Source: Neodontobutis hainanensis (Eukaryota > Chordata > Actinopteri > Gobiiformes > Odontobutidae). From it: a stretch of DNA of 64,000 nt. The notes under the pieces were generated by a model, which did not search any database, was not told where the DNA came from, and worked only from the letters and a program-made list of their open reading frames with translations. The stretch covers positions 88,993 to 152,992 of the forward strand of contig JALDNG010000885.1 of NCBI GenBank assembly GCA_024349245.1, given 5' to 3'. The position numbers and the translations under genes were made by a program. Shown piece by piece: positions 21,718 to 31,943 of the stretch (positions are counted from its first letter, which is position 1; every line of letters starts with the position of its first letter).

Positions 21718-21789
21718 GCAAGTACTTCTCAGAATAGAGATAGAGGTTCTACGAGTGCAGGTTTACTGACTATGTCTCTGTTATTCAAG

Positions 21790-21898
21790 TCTACTGGGGA
21801 TGCACTGCTTTGGATCGAAATTCATCTTTGCCACAGAAGATGTGCATAAACGGATAAACTTTGACTCCATCCTGTGGTCGATGCTCACTGTGTTTCAG
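21790..21898 (+). pseudogene. Domain II S5-to-pore exon, copy A
   Basis: 109 bp between ...TTCAAG and GTGAGC. The frame LLGMHCFGSKF...RINFDSILWSMLTVFQ matches the Cav3 domain II stretch between S5 and the pore (LGMHxFGxKF...NFDSLLWAxxTVFQ). It is open, and a close duplicate is at 32018-32126. It would be followed by a TQEDWN pore exon, which is missing here; instead a domain IV S6 exon follows at 22051. Confidence 0.8.
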
Positions 21899-22050
21899 GT
21901 GAGCCTGGTCTGCTTTGTAACCCAATATTTACTAAATATATATATATTAATCTACAATATTTTTAATTCTACCGTGATTTTTGATGTCTAAGTTTTTCAT
22001 TGATTTGTTAAAGGATACTTTGAGGAAGTGTTGACCAGGTGACATAAACT

Positions 22051-22170
22051 GTGCAACCTACTTGTCCTGGCTGGCCCCTGTGCATTATTACTTTAGTAAT
22101 AATAGCCCAGTTTGTTCTGGTGAACCTTATTGTGGCCGCCATTATACAGGCCCAAGAGGAGAGTAGGGAT
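22051..22170 (+). pseudogene. Domain IV S6 exon of the T-type-like channel
   Basis: The frame reads PLCIITLVIIAQFVLVNLIV and then AAIIQAQEESRD, up to a GTAAGT donor at 22171. It follows the Cav3 IVS6 consensus (SFVLTAQFVLVNVVIAVLM...LEES). The upstream boundary is uncertain: an acceptor could lie at 22096, or the exon may start earlier, because the frame is open from 22051. S6 lines the inner pore. It sits next to domain II exons rather than the domain IV pore exon at 15161, consistent with a scrambled copy. Confidence 0.72.
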
Positions 22171-23727
22171 GTAAGTCCAAAAGCACACATCACATCTACA
22201 AGTCAAATGTTTTTATTATTATTATGTTGTATTGTGGTTTAAAAGGTCACAAAAATAACAAGGGACTTGTTTTAAGCTCTGAGTGTAGTCCTCAGTCAGT
22301 CTCAAACGTGTACTTCAGGGTCATATTATAGAGAGGATAGAGTTTTAAAGATCCAGCTTGTTTTGTTGAAAATTCAATTATAACGTGCATAACTAGCCTG
22401 TCTTTTATTGGAACAGGAGGTGTATCAGAGGCAGCACGTTGACTAGGAGCCACCAGAATGACTAGAATCAATTATTAATGTCATTAATTCATTCATTTAT
22501 TCATTTATTCATTAATTCGTTTATTCATCCATTTATTCATTCATTCATTTTAATAAGTTGATTATAAATTATTTTGTACATATGTTTATGTTTGTAAATA
22601 TGAATAATTAAATAATTACTATAATAATAATCTCTGATCTCTAATTTTCTTCTTTAACACTGTGTTACTTTTAACCACACACCACCTACAGAGCCTAAAA
22701 ATCATAAATTTTAAATTTTTCAGTTTATTACATTCTTTTTGATGATTTACATCAAACAAGGAAACTAGCCGCTCTTCTAAAGACAAAGTGCATCTGGTGG
22801 GTCAGATACCTTTGACCCGACCTGCCCCATACTGCTCCAGTGGAAACGAGGCTCATGTAACTGAGTTGGAGGGATGTCCAACTCATTTTAGTTCAGGGAC
22901 CACAGTCTGAGGAAAAGAGAGAGCAGCAAGTGGACGTCTGAGATCAGTGAGCTGCAGGACAGAACAACACAAGGACTCCTTCTTTCTGACTGCCATAAGA
23001 CTCTACCATTAGTCAGTCTGTGGAAGATGAAGAATTCTGCCTTAACTCATTTGAAGAGCCCTAACAACTGAATTTCCATTAAATAAAGGGGAATTAAAGG
23101 GGTTTGTTACGTAGGCTGACTGGGAAGTGGCTGGGCGTTTGTGAATTAAAAGTAATAATGAGCAGAAAACAGAAGCTTCTTTTTCTAATAAATATCAAAG
23201 TGCACAATGTGCAAAAAGTGCAATGGAGGCTGGTGGAGTTCAGTCCTCTCCAGCAGCAGAACAAAAAATGTTTATAACATCTGCTCAAATAACTGGGTAA
23301 AAAACATTAAAACCCTTAAAAAGTTATTAACAATAACTATGTTAGAATTCTCTTTGAAATAAGCCTAAACCATAGACCATATGTAAAAACAAATACGATT
23401 TACAAACCCTAAAAACCAAAGACTTGTACTCACTGAAACCCCTAAACCATTCACAACCCACTTTGTTTTCCCTCACATTCCTCTGCCTTGGTCTGACCCG
23501 GAACCTTTTTAGTGTGTTTGTTTCTCTGGGGGTCTTTTTTTGGCCAGAAACCTGGACATATAACTAAATGCACATTTAAAACACACTTATACTACACTTC
23601 AACACTTAAAACCAAACATACCATTGCACTTTTCTCGAAGTTCTATTTGTTTCTGCTCACAGACCAGCAGCCATCAATCCAAACCAGATATGCAGGTGAC
23701 ATTAACAATAACTTATTTATACAAAAG
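22171..23727. other. Non-coding stretch with an ATTC microsatellite
   Basis: No exon recognised. An ATTC/ATTT tetranucleotide microsatellite lies at about 22480-22550. The section 22780-23090 reads like a decayed repeat but could not be assigned. Confidence 0.5.
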
Positions 23728-23858
23728 TGAGACTCTGACTCTCAGAGGGGAACAGTGAAAGAAAACTCAGCTGGTGTCAGTCTCAGATGGAGGTGTGTAC
23801 TCCTGCAGAGGATGGGATATATCCTCACATCTGAAAGTAACACTGTCACTGTTTTAGA
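23728..23858 (+). pseudogene. Truncated Ig-exon copy
   Basis: From ACTCTGACTCTCAGAGGG to GAGGATGGGAT this repeats the 3' half of the Ig exon at 706-942 with high similarity. It lacks the first half, and two bases are missing near 23782, so the DGGVYSCRG signature is out of frame with what precedes it. It lies upstream of the second receptor gene and may be its dead first domain. Confidence 0.7.
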
Positions 23859-24022
23859 AACTGGTGAATATAGTTATGTTTTTATATGTAGATCTAAATA
23901 AAAGTGTTTGTGTTGAATTAAATTAAAAATAATTTATTAAAGTTGGATTTTTAAAAAAGGTATAAAGATATACGGTATTATCTCATATTATGTTAGGATG
24001 ATATATTTGTTATTTTTAAAAG

Positions 24023-24273
24023 TACCCACAGTGTCTCCCAACTGGTCTGAGATCTTCTCTGGAGAGGCTCACTCTCAGGTGAGATTGAGGACAGAGGAAA
24101 CACTGAGTGGACGTATCAGTGGAGCAGGATCGGTTCAGTCCTACATCAAACAACAAGAGAATATACAATCTCCAGAGTTACTGAGTCTGACAGTGGACAC
24201 TACAGATGTAGAGGAGAAAGAGCTCCAGATCTCACAACACTGTGGAGCAGAGAGACCAGACTGGACGTACTGA
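24023..24273 (+). pseudogene. Ig-domain exon 1 of second Fc-receptor-like gene, one-base lesion
   Basis: The exon reads VSPNWSEIFSGE, then LTLR, after which one base is missing near 24081, precisely in the codon of the first disulfide cysteine. In the shifted frame it continues IEDRGNTEWTYQWSRIGSVL, TREYTISRVTESDSGHYRCR and DLTTLWSRETRLDVL, to a GTGAGT donor at 24274. All other Ig landmarks (W-T-Y-x-W, D-S-G-x-Y-x-C) are present. The 3' part is almost identical to bases 3-105. The lesion could be a real mutation or a one-base sequence error. Confidence 0.8.
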
Positions 24274-24360
24274 GTGAGTATGGACAACGTTTTTGTTCAA
24301 AATAAATTGTAAAATCCTTTATGTAATTTAACAAATGAAATCTAATGAGTGTTCAAACAG

Positions 24361-24660
24361 GTAAACTCCAGCCTGTCCTGTCTGTGTCTTCGTCATGGCT
24401 GACTCCTGGAGTCTCTGTCTCTCTGAGCTGTGGTGTTAAACAGCCGTCTGCAGGATGGACCTTTTACTGGTACAAGGCTGTTCCTCATTCATCAGACTCT
24501 TACAGATATGAGCTGCTCCCAGGTCACAGTAATGGGACTGAACAGGACTCCTTCAGCGTTCAGCACCAGACCAACACAGCAGGGTTTGTGTGTAGAGCAG
24601 GACGAGGACGTCCACTGTTTTACTCTGAATACAGTCAGCCCAAGTTTGTCTGGACTAAAG
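24361..24660 (+). CDS. Ig-domain exon 2, intact
   Basis: A CAAACAG acceptor is followed by 100 codons and a GTAGG donor. The previous exon supplies one base (A), giving SKLQPVLSVS. The Ig fold is complete: SVSLSCGVKQPSAGWTFYWY (first cysteine and core tryptophan), an N-linked glycosylation site in GHSNGTE, and TAGFVCRAGRGRPLFYSEYS (second cysteine). It matches the membrane-proximal or middle domains of teleost Fc-receptor-like proteins and is the best-preserved exon of this gene. Confidence 0.82.
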
Positions 24661-24761
24661 GTAGGATGTTTATTTATTGCTAATCATTCAGAGATATTTA
24701 GAAACTGTAAGTGTTTATGTTATTTTCATTCTTCATTATTTATGCACTTGTTGTTTTGCAG

Positions 24762-24870
24762 ATGTTGAGTCCCCAGTGTCTCTCACAGTGAGTCCTGACA
24801 GATCACAGCACTTTTTGGTGTGAGTCTGGATCAGGAGAACTGAGCAATGCCCTCAACATCACTTTTCACA
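24762..24870 (+). pseudogene. Ig-domain exon 3, middle deleted
   Basis: The exon starts ESPVSLTVSPDRSQHF, a typical opening of this receptor's third domain, then jumps in another frame to FWCESGSGELSNALNITFHS, which is the end of the same domain. About half the domain, including the first cysteine and tryptophan, is missing at about 24811. Both splice sites (TTTTGCAG and GTAGG) remain. Confidence 0.78.
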
Positions 24871-24969
24871 GTAGGTTTTTCATTTCATTTTTCATATAAT
24901 AGATTACTACACCATCATATTATTTTTATTGCTGTGATAATGTAATAGTACAAGTCTGACTTTTCACAG

Positions 24970-25234
24970 GTGATGTTGTCCTTGTGAGTCCTGTTCATCC
25001 TGTGACTGAGGGACGACCTGTTTCTCTCGGCTGTAAACTGAAAACATCTACTGCTCTTTCTTCTGTCCTTTTCTATAAAAATGGAAAACTAATCCAAAAT
25101 GGAACCCTAAACTGAGTTCAACATCTCTGCAGTGTCCAAGTCTGACCAGGGTTTTTATAAATGTGAGGCACAAGAACAAGGCCAAAGATCTCCACGGATC
25201 TGGACTTCTCCAGAGAGTTGGATCTCAGTCAAAT
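24970..25234 (+). pseudogene. Ig-domain exon 4, one frameshift
   Basis: It reads GDVVLVSPVHPVTEGRPVSL and GCKLKTSTALSSVLFYKNGK (first cysteine; no core tryptophan, as in some receptor domains). A slip near 25112 follows, then EFNISAVSKSDQGFYKCEAQ (second cysteine). It is bounded by a TTTCACAG acceptor and an AAAT/GTGAGT donor. One base inserted or lost in the slip region breaks the frame. Confidence 0.8.
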
Positions 25235-25438
25235 GTGAGTAATATTAATATTTACAGTCTAATGGTAAAACACTGGATGAGACACTGCTTTATGAAGATA
25301 CAACACCTCAGACTTTTATTTGTTTTGGTGGTTTTAATTGTCCAGGAATGATCCAGTGCTATGGATGGTAACTGGTCAAAAACACAAACTCTGATGTTTT
25401 TGATGAGCCTGATGCTAACAGACTTACATTTATTACAG

Positions 25439-25531
25439 CTGTGTCCAATGAAAACAGTTTTATTGAGCGACGCGTTTGTGGAACAGTGGTAATAATTGTG
25501 CTGCTGATGATTCTGCTTCACTTTGCAAAAG
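25439..25531 (+). CDS. Transmembrane exon of the Fc-receptor-like gene
   Basis: After a TTATTACAG acceptor the frame reads VSNENSFIERRVCG and then VVIIVLLMILLHF, one hydrophobic helix, ending AAAG/GTGAG. Its position after the Ig exons and its type I topology fit the membrane anchor of an Ig receptor. No cytoplasmic signalling exon (ITIM or ITAM tyrosines) is recognisable downstream before the channel gene. Confidence 0.75.
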
Positions 25532-25710
25532 GTGAGACTAAATAAAACCAATTTTTCACTACTTTATTTTTTGTTCAGTCTGTAATATATTTGTGAGCTT
25601 TTATTTTCTTTCTTCTTCTCGGAGTCATGCTCCATCAGGTTGGTTCAGTCCCGTTTGTAACATTATAATCATACATCTCTTCTTTCTTGTATTGATCCAT
25701 GTTTAATAAC

Positions 25711-25950
25711 TATTGAGCCACCGCAGTGGCTCAATGCAGTTGTCCTATAACCAGAAGGTTGGCGGTTCAAATCCCGCTCTGCCCTGTTCATGCTGTTATT
25801 GTGTTCTTGGGCAGGACAGTTAACCCACCTTACCTGCAGTGAATGGCAGCCCCCTCTCTGTCTGCCCCAGGAGTGAATGGGGAGAGTGGAAACAAGATGT
25901 AAAGCGATTTGGGTGCCGAGAAGGGTGCTATATAAATGCATGCCATTTAC
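25711..25950 (+). repeat. tRNA-derived SINE
   Basis: It contains an A-box-like AGTGGCTCAATGCAG and a B box GGTTCAAATCC (25764-25774), then a conserved body and the tail GGTGCTATATAAATGCATGC. The structure is that of a fish SINE of about 240 bp in the 3' flank of the receptor gene. Confidence 0.8.
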
Positions 25951-26058
25951 TATATTGCATTAGTTGTTTTCCAAATTATTGTAATTTATTGTAGATGGCA
26001 TGCCGCCTTATATTTTCCAGTTTTCAGCTCAGTAACCTCAGTTTTGCATATTAAGATT

Positions 26059-26106
26059 AATCATATTAATCATATTCATCATATTCATCATATTCATCAT
26101 ATTAAG
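26059..26106 (+). repeat. ATTCATCAT microsatellite
   Basis: Five consecutive ATTAATCAT/ATTCATCAT nonamers. Confidence 0.85.
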
Positions 26107-26286
26107 CCTTAATTTAAACCCCATTTTGATGTTATATTTCTAGCTAGTCTGTTAACATGAATATTGCAAGCCTCCAAGCACAGACGTCAGACACAAACGT
26201 GTCTTTTAATGTAGGGGCTTGGTCTCCAAGTGGCGAAGCAGTTTTGAAAGCTTCATTGCTTCATTAGAAACCTGTTCAAACCCATT

Positions 26287-26366
26287 TAAACCTGTTCAAA
26301 TCCATCTAAAACCATTCATTTTTATTCATTTGTTTCAGTCGTTTTAGATGGATTTGAACAGGTTTA
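26287..26366. repeat. Inverted repeat, 26-bp perfect arms
   Basis: Bases 26287-26312 (TAAACCTGTTCAAATCCATC...) are the exact reverse complement of 26341-26366, with a 28-base loop. Confidence 0.93.
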
Positions 26367-26404
26367 TCTTATGGGGCTAATGAACTGGTACCAGTTGCGC
26401 CCGC

Positions 26405-26510
26405 CCTACATCTTAAACCCATTCAAATCCAACTAAAGCCTGTTCAAATCCAACTAAATCTTGTTCAAATCCACTTAAAACCTGTTCATATCCATCTAAA
26501 TATAGTATTG
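26405..26510 (+). repeat. Tandem repeat of about 22 bp, CCTGTTCAAATCCAACTAAA
   Basis: About five imperfect copies of the same phrase that forms the arms of the inverted repeat just upstream. Confidence 0.8.
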
Positions 26511-27126
26511 AGGAAATACTGAAGTGATTTAGAAACGCACATCAGAAGCTAAGCTACATTTAGGAAATACCATCCCTTTCGTGCCCCAAGCGTTATGGGG
26601 GCAGCCAAGAAGAGAGACATCTAGTGAAGCTGCAGAGAAAGCTTTGGATTTATTAGCTTTGAATCAAGAGGTCTGATCCATGGGTAGCTTCTGGTGCGCA
26701 AATCGGGCCTTATTACCCCTGGCTGGGTCGCCTGGGCGAAGGTGTCTGATGCTGCGAGAACCGAAAACACCTGATGATGCGCACCAGTGCATCCAGGAGA
26801 TGTTTCTTAGATCGGTGCAGAATTCGTAGACATACAATTATACTGTATTTTTGGGTTTAATAATTTCCTATGGCAGTGACAAAGAGAATGCCAACCAAGA
26901 TGACCGACTGCTATAAAACCACGTTACTTGTCATAAATCAATTTAACTGTGTGTTTTAAATGAAAGCAGCAGGATCATTTGGACAAGTCTCTACCCACAG
27001 CATTGCAGTGTATGTTTATTGAAACATTGGAATAATAAATTATACTGGCTACTGTCCAGACTAACAAATTCAAATTTCAAAATGTATAACTTTTCATTTA
27101 GCATCTGCTCAGGCATTTTTAGGAAA

Positions 27127-27215
27127 ATAAAACACATTGTTGAGTGAGAGATCAAAATACAATCACTCTGAAAGACAGTCATTTTAATGTGTGGCAGTTC
27201 TTCAAGGAATGTTAA
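27127..27215 (+). repeat. Duplicate of the intronic block at 21325-21415
   Basis: Bases 27127-27213 repeat ATAAAACACATTGTTGAGTG...AAGGAATGTTAAGGT from copy A almost exactly. They then jump straight into the exon, omitting the roughly 85 bp that in copy A contain the splice acceptor and the IS2 coding part. Confidence 0.88.
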
Positions 27216-27307
27216 GGTGAATGTGTTGGCTCACGGTGTCTTCCGTCATGAACACAGTTATCTACGAAACAAGTGGAACTGTTTGATGCCTTCATTATTG
27301 CTGTTGA
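27216..27307 (+). pseudogene. Channel exon, IS2-S3 (copy B), 5' end deleted
   Basis: Reads NVLAHGVFRHEHSYLRNKWN. One base is missing near 27284 compared with copy A (TGTTTCGATGC), after which AFIIAVE continues to a GTGAGT donor. The acceptor and start of the exon are deleted. Confidence 0.8.
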
Positions 27308-27410
27308 GTGAGTATCCAACAAATAAACACATATACAACAACGCTGCTTTGTGATCAACCACTTTTGCACTTATGTTATTAATGATATTTTGTCTGTGTT
27401 GTCCTTTAAG

Positions 27411-27501
27411 GCTGCTGGGATATGTTTTGAGTTTTTCCGGATTGACCTCTTCTGGTTGTTAGATTCTCTGAGGCCACTGCGCCTGATAAGAAGGATAACA
27501 T
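27411..27501 (+). pseudogene. Channel exon, IS3-S4
   Basis: It joins in phase with the previous exon (GA + G GCT) to give AAGICFEFFRIDLFWLLDSL and RPLRLIRRIT. The arginine run is the start of the domain I S4-S5 region. Splice sites are CTTTAAG and GTAAGT; it is open. Confidence 0.75.
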
Positions 27502-27602
27502 GTAAGTCTTTTTTCCAAACCACAAACATAGTAAAAAAAACACTGAAATAAAATTGAGACAACAAGTGCAGTTCAAATCAATTATCTAACCTGTTTGAGC
27601 AG

Positions 27603-27759
27603 GCCTGCGGAGAACTGTGGAGACCATTTTAGAAACCCTGCCCATGTTCTCTAATGTCCTTCTGCTCTTCAACCTGCTCATCATCGTCTTCGGCATTGCA
27701 GCAGTGCAGCTGTGGAAGGGACAGCTACGCAACCGCTGCTTTCTCGGAGCTGATGTAAC
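27603..27759 (+). pseudogene. Channel exon, IS4-S5 linker and IS5
   Basis: Reads LRRTVETILETLPMFSNVLL and LLIIVFGIAAVQLWKGQLRN, then RCFLGADVT. This is a strong match to Cav3 IS5 (P-M-x-x-N-V-L-L-L...FGI-x-x-VQLW-x-G-x-LRNRCF). Open, with good splice sites. Confidence 0.87.
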
Positions 27760-28210
27760 GTAAGTTTAAAAGTATAGTCTAGGGCTTTTCCTCCCTTGAA
27801 AGTCCACCATCTCCATCACGTTGCAACTTTCTAAGTAGCTCGCCAAAGACTTAAGGAATCCTACATAAACTTGATCTGTCACTCAGCAAACCAACATACC
27901 TTTATATCCAATCTGGGCACAAATGTTTGATTTGGTCATTCAAAGTCTGAAAGATAAATGGAATACTAACAATGTTGCATTTCCAGCAGTCTTTTGTGAT
28001 ATGGATATAGAGAGTTGCAGCGTCAACACATGTTAAATATATATTATGCAACTGGACCTATAAGCATTGAGCAATGGCTTTAGTCTCACATTTGGCTGTT
28101 GCTTTCTAAAAGTATTGCTAGACTTCTGTATTTATCAGATGATTGGTTTTGTCTTCATTGTCTACAGACAAAAAGTATTAAAGTGTGTATGTCTCTATGT
28201 CTCTCCTCAG

Positions 28211-28497
28211 ACAGTACAACAGGACCATGCATCCTTTCTACTCTGACCCTAACAACTCACCCTTCATCTGTTCACCATTTGACAACGATGGTCAGCATTG
28301 CAGTACCATCTACAGTCAAAAACAACACCCAGTGCATGGTTTTACCTGAGAGTCAGGCCCTGGCTTCGTTTAATGACTCTCACGACTGTGTGAACTGGAA
28401 CAGTTTGTACAGAGAGTGTCAACGTGGAGACGAGAACCCTTATGAAGGAATCATTAACTTTGACGACATTGGTTATGCTTGGATAGCTATATTTCAG
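28211..28497 (+). pseudogene. Channel exon, domain I extracellular loop to pore helix
   Basis: Starts QYNRTMHPFYSDPNNSPFIC. A frame slip occurs near 28315; it then reads NNTQCMVLPESQALASFNDS and HDCVNWNSLYRECQRGDENP, ending INFDDIGYAWIAIFQ. Paired cysteines and CVNWN are typical of the long Cav3 domain I loop. Confidence 0.87.
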
Positions 28498-28502
28498 GTG
28501 AG

Positions 28503-28565
28503 TAATAATAATAAATCAAATTTAAATAGCGCTTTTCAGAGGATGCTTTACATACACAATACACA
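28503..28565 (+). repeat. Retroposon tail
   Basis: TAATAATAATAAATC followed by AATAGCGCTTTTCAGAGGAT and GCTTTACATACACAAT. Same tail motif as at about 10190-10235. Confidence 0.45.
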
Positions 28566-29051
28566 CACAGGACAAATAAAACAATAAATAATTATGTAAA
28601 CAGTATGATCACTTGTACAGTGCATCAGAAACATATTCACAGTGCTTCACTTTTTCCACATTTTATGTTACAGCCTTTTCCCAAAATTGATTAAATTCAT
28701 AATTTGTCTCAAAATTCTACAAACAATACCCCACAATAAAAACTTTAAAAAGTTTAAATTAAACGTTAAAATTTATTTAAAAAAAAAAAAAAACAGTAAT
28801 GAGCTGGAAAAAAGTTTTTATGTTATCATTCATATTCTTTGGAAAATGGCCAAAAAAACAAAAATTCTGCCAGGGTATGTAATTTTTGAACACAACCGTG
28901 TCTGAGCTCAATTTTGAGTGTTATGGCAAAGGCTTTGAATAATTATGTACATGCACTTTTTTTTTTTTTAATATCTCGTATCTACTCACCTGAACAGATT
29001 TGTCTTTGAACTCTTTATTGATCTGTGTATTTTTCATTTGAAAATCCTCAG

Positions 29052-29141
29052 GTCATCACACTGGAAGGATGGTCAGAAATCATGTATTTTGTCATGGATG
29101 CCTTTTCTTTTTGGAGTTTTTTTTTTATAGTTGTGACTGTG
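29052..29141 (+). pseudogene. Channel exon, domain I selectivity filter
   Basis: VITLEGWSEIMYFVMDAFSF follows the Cav3 domain I filter (VITLEGWVDIMYxVMDAHSF). The run of ten Ts at 29117-29126 is followed by IVVTV in one frame. The phase does not agree with the next exon, so there is a probable one-base slip in the T-run. Confidence 0.88.
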
Positions 29142-30020
29142 GTAAGTATTCGATTTTTATATTTTACAGAGGCAAAGATATACCCTTAAGCTTTAGTATA
29201 TACCCTGAAAGCTGTATTTGGCGAAATTTCAAATCAAAGTCAAAAGAGAAAGAAAAACTAATTCATAATGCCTTTTATTTTGGTGAAAATTTTTGCATAC
29301 ACTGGTTTTTAAATGAACAGCAAAATCAATATCATTAACACCAGAAAGTGTATACATAGTTCTCACTTGATTGATGAATTCTCACCAACTTGATAGTGTT
29401 GCGTTTTTAAATCATCAGTTGTGTAAATTTGTTCTACATTCTGTTGTCGGCGGGTAGATCAGAGGCGTGAGAGATTGGGGCACACCTTATTTTTCTTTTA
29501 GTTCCCATTTTTGTTACATGTGGTGAGAAATTACTTTTGGACTTAGGAAAAAGAATGGTCGCCTCATTCATGAAGCTTCTTGTGTAGAAATATCTACTTA
29601 AACCCTACTTAAGAGGATTTTCACCAAATCTTTTTTACATTAACTGAAAAATGTTCTTCTAAAAGAACAAATCTCAAGAACAGGGTGAAGCCTACAAATG
29701 AATGATCTAAGCTACTAAAGGCCATTTGGCAGGGTACAGGTCTCATTACGTGTCTCTGTCCTGTAGTTCTTAAAGTACAGCCGCTTTCGTACAGGTGCTC
29801 TGGAGTATTTTTTTTAAATGACAACGGAAACAAAGCTAACTGCGTACCCCAAGCTCTCTTTGTGATACTGAAACCCACTGGCCTCTTTTCCCAAACTCAG
29901 ATACTCATTTGAACACTCCTCAGACTGACATTCACTGAAGCTGTCTGTTTTTCTTATTCTTCTTTTACTTCCTGTCTTTTATGTTGTGGTTTTAAAGTGA
30001 CTGCTCTTCTTTCACATCAG

Positions 30021-30134
30021 CTCGAGCATTTGTCATGACGAACGTGTGTGCTGTAGTGATTAGTACCCAGTTCTCGATGTTCGCAAGCAGCAGCATGAAG
30101 AACAAGAAGATAGAATACAAGTTGCAGTTCTTTT
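30021..30134 (+). pseudogene. Channel exon, end of IS6
   Basis: The frame ARAFVMTNVCAVVISTQFSM then KNKKIEYKLQFF ends in TAA at 30135. N-x-C-x-VVI-x-TQFS is the Cav3 IS6 end, but the glycine-rich start of S6 is replaced. No splice donor is obvious before the stop. Confidence 0.72.
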
Positions 30135-30396
30135 AAAAGAACAAGCAACTAGATTCTTACAAAAAGTCTACTTTGAAATGAGGTTAGACAGAGACTTAAC
30201 TGTATTACTGTGTTCTTTGTGTTCATGACCTTACTTTTTCAAATAATATATCAATAGGGACTTTTAGGAATAGAAAAATACAATGCTGTGTAAATAAATT
30301 TGGACATAGCCTCAGAAAGATTATTACAGCTGCTGGTTTATTAGCAGGTGTCTGAACTACAGTAAAATCACATTTTGAAAAACTGCATCTTTTCAG

Positions 30397-30578
30397 TTCT
30401 TATATTAGGTCCCACAGACGGCCTCCATCTGACAGCGCTCAAATAGAGATCCGGCGAAAAGTCTATGCCTATTTCAGGGAACACCTCAAAAATATGTTGC
30501 CACCGACTGCTTCGACCGAGTGATCCTTTTGTGAATTTCTTAAGTATTTTTGTGATCGCTATGGAACATTACCAACAG
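30397..30578 (+). pseudogene. Channel exon, I-II linker to IIS1
   Basis: Reads SHRRPPSDSAQIEIRRKVYA, reaching a TGA just after ...TASTE. One base shifted, it continues SDPFVNFLSIFVIAMEHYQQ, which matches IIS1 (compare the MGIEYHEQ of Cav3), to a GTGAGA donor. One frameshift. The linker is far shorter than in vertebrate Cav3 channels. Confidence 0.7.
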
Positions 30579-31538
30579 GTGAGACACATGGGGATTCTTA
30601 GTTAACCCTTCTATGGAAAGCTACTATTACCAGTGCACATTTTTGAGCACACTAGTACTTCTAGTAGATATTTTGTGTAGTACTAGAGGTACTAGTGACG
30701 CTTTGGACCTCACTGTTGTAGAAAGCTGCTGACCACCTCTATTTAGCCGATTGGATTTGAGACAAGATAGACTGAAAGACACAGAATGCATGACTTAGAG
30801 CAGAAGATTTATTCACCACAAGACAGGCCTGAGACAGAGAACACTCAATATGCATGTTCAAGTCTCACTAGCGTCTGGAATAGTGCAGCATATGTAGCTG
30901 TGAATTGCATCATTGATTGGGCAATGTTGTCTTAACCTTGTAGTTGTTTGTGTAATCTTTTAAACAAGTTCATTTGGATAGTGTCTGTTGTCATTATCAT
31001 TTTAAAAGAGTAAACACAAATGTTTTTATAATAAATGGCTTCACCAAACCACTAACTATGAATAAAAAGTTCATTCATATTCTCAACTCCCAAAAACTCC
31101 CAAAATTTCCAAATTCTTCCAGGATATGTACTTATGAGCACAAGTGTATAATTAGAACTGGTTTGTGGAATACGTCATGGCCACTGTTGATTTGGCACAG
31201 AGCAGGCTCATTACATTCCTCACACATGTTGTCTAGTTTCAGTTTCTGTGGGATTGGTTCTGACCGGGGCTTAAAGTTGGGACAGTGCAGTGATATCATA
31301 AACCGTATCATTTATTTGGTTCAGTGTTCCAGGTGTAAATGCTTAAGATAATGCAAGAATGCCTGGAAGAATGCAAGATTATTTTAATTATGCACCCTTA
31401 AGTTTTAGAAATTTACCTACTTATTTTAAAGCCCATGAAATGAAAATATGCACTGAACAGCACAGTATAATACATCTATAAAGTAAATACAAAGATTTAT
31501 TTCCTGATTTCCTTTTTCCTTTGTGTCTTTTCTCACAG

Positions 31539-31689
31539 CCTCTCTGGTGGATGAAGTTACTCCTGATCAGTAACATTTTCATCGATGCTATATCTTCTTC
31601 ACGGAGATGGTGCTGAAGTAAATAATACATTCATTTGATTACTTCAGAGAGTTTAATAATCTGCTGGACTTCATCATTGTTATTACAAG
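31539..31689 (+). pseudogene. Channel exon, IIS2-S3
   Basis: In pieces: SLVDEVTPDQ, a stop, then IFFTEMVLK (S2), another in-frame stop (TAA near 31618), and FDYFREFNNLLDFIIVIT (S3), ending ACAAG/GTAATG. At least two stops. Confidence 0.75.
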
Positions 31690-31757
31690 GTAATGTGGGT
31701 GTCCTAAATGTAATCTAAAGAATTGTCCCACAACTCTGAAGGTTCTTTGTGTACCAG

Positions 31758-31943
31758 TTGTATGGAGCACCTGACGACAGGTGGCAGTATGCTGGCGGTG
31801 CTGCATGTCTTTCGTTTGCTTCGTCTAGTGCGCCTCATTATGTCCCATCCTAACCTGTGGAAACAAGTTCTAGTGCTGATGAAGACCATGAAAGAGGCCG
31901 TTCCACTCTGGTCCCTGTTGCTGCTTTTCATTTTTGTTTTCAG
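31758..31943 (+). pseudogene. Channel exon, IIS4 voltage sensor to IIS5 (copy B)
   Basis: Joins in phase (AG + T) to give SCMEHLTTGGSMLAVLHVFR and LLRLVRLIMSHPNLWKQVLV, then PLWSLLLLFIFVF. The R-x-x-R spaced sensor is shorter in charges than in Cav3. Open. Its donor is GC (AG/GCATGT) rather than GT. Confidence 0.87.

Noticed and set aside
25669..25941. Minus-strand 90-codon frame
   Set aside because: Lies within the tRNA-derived SINE and has no protein similarity I recognise.
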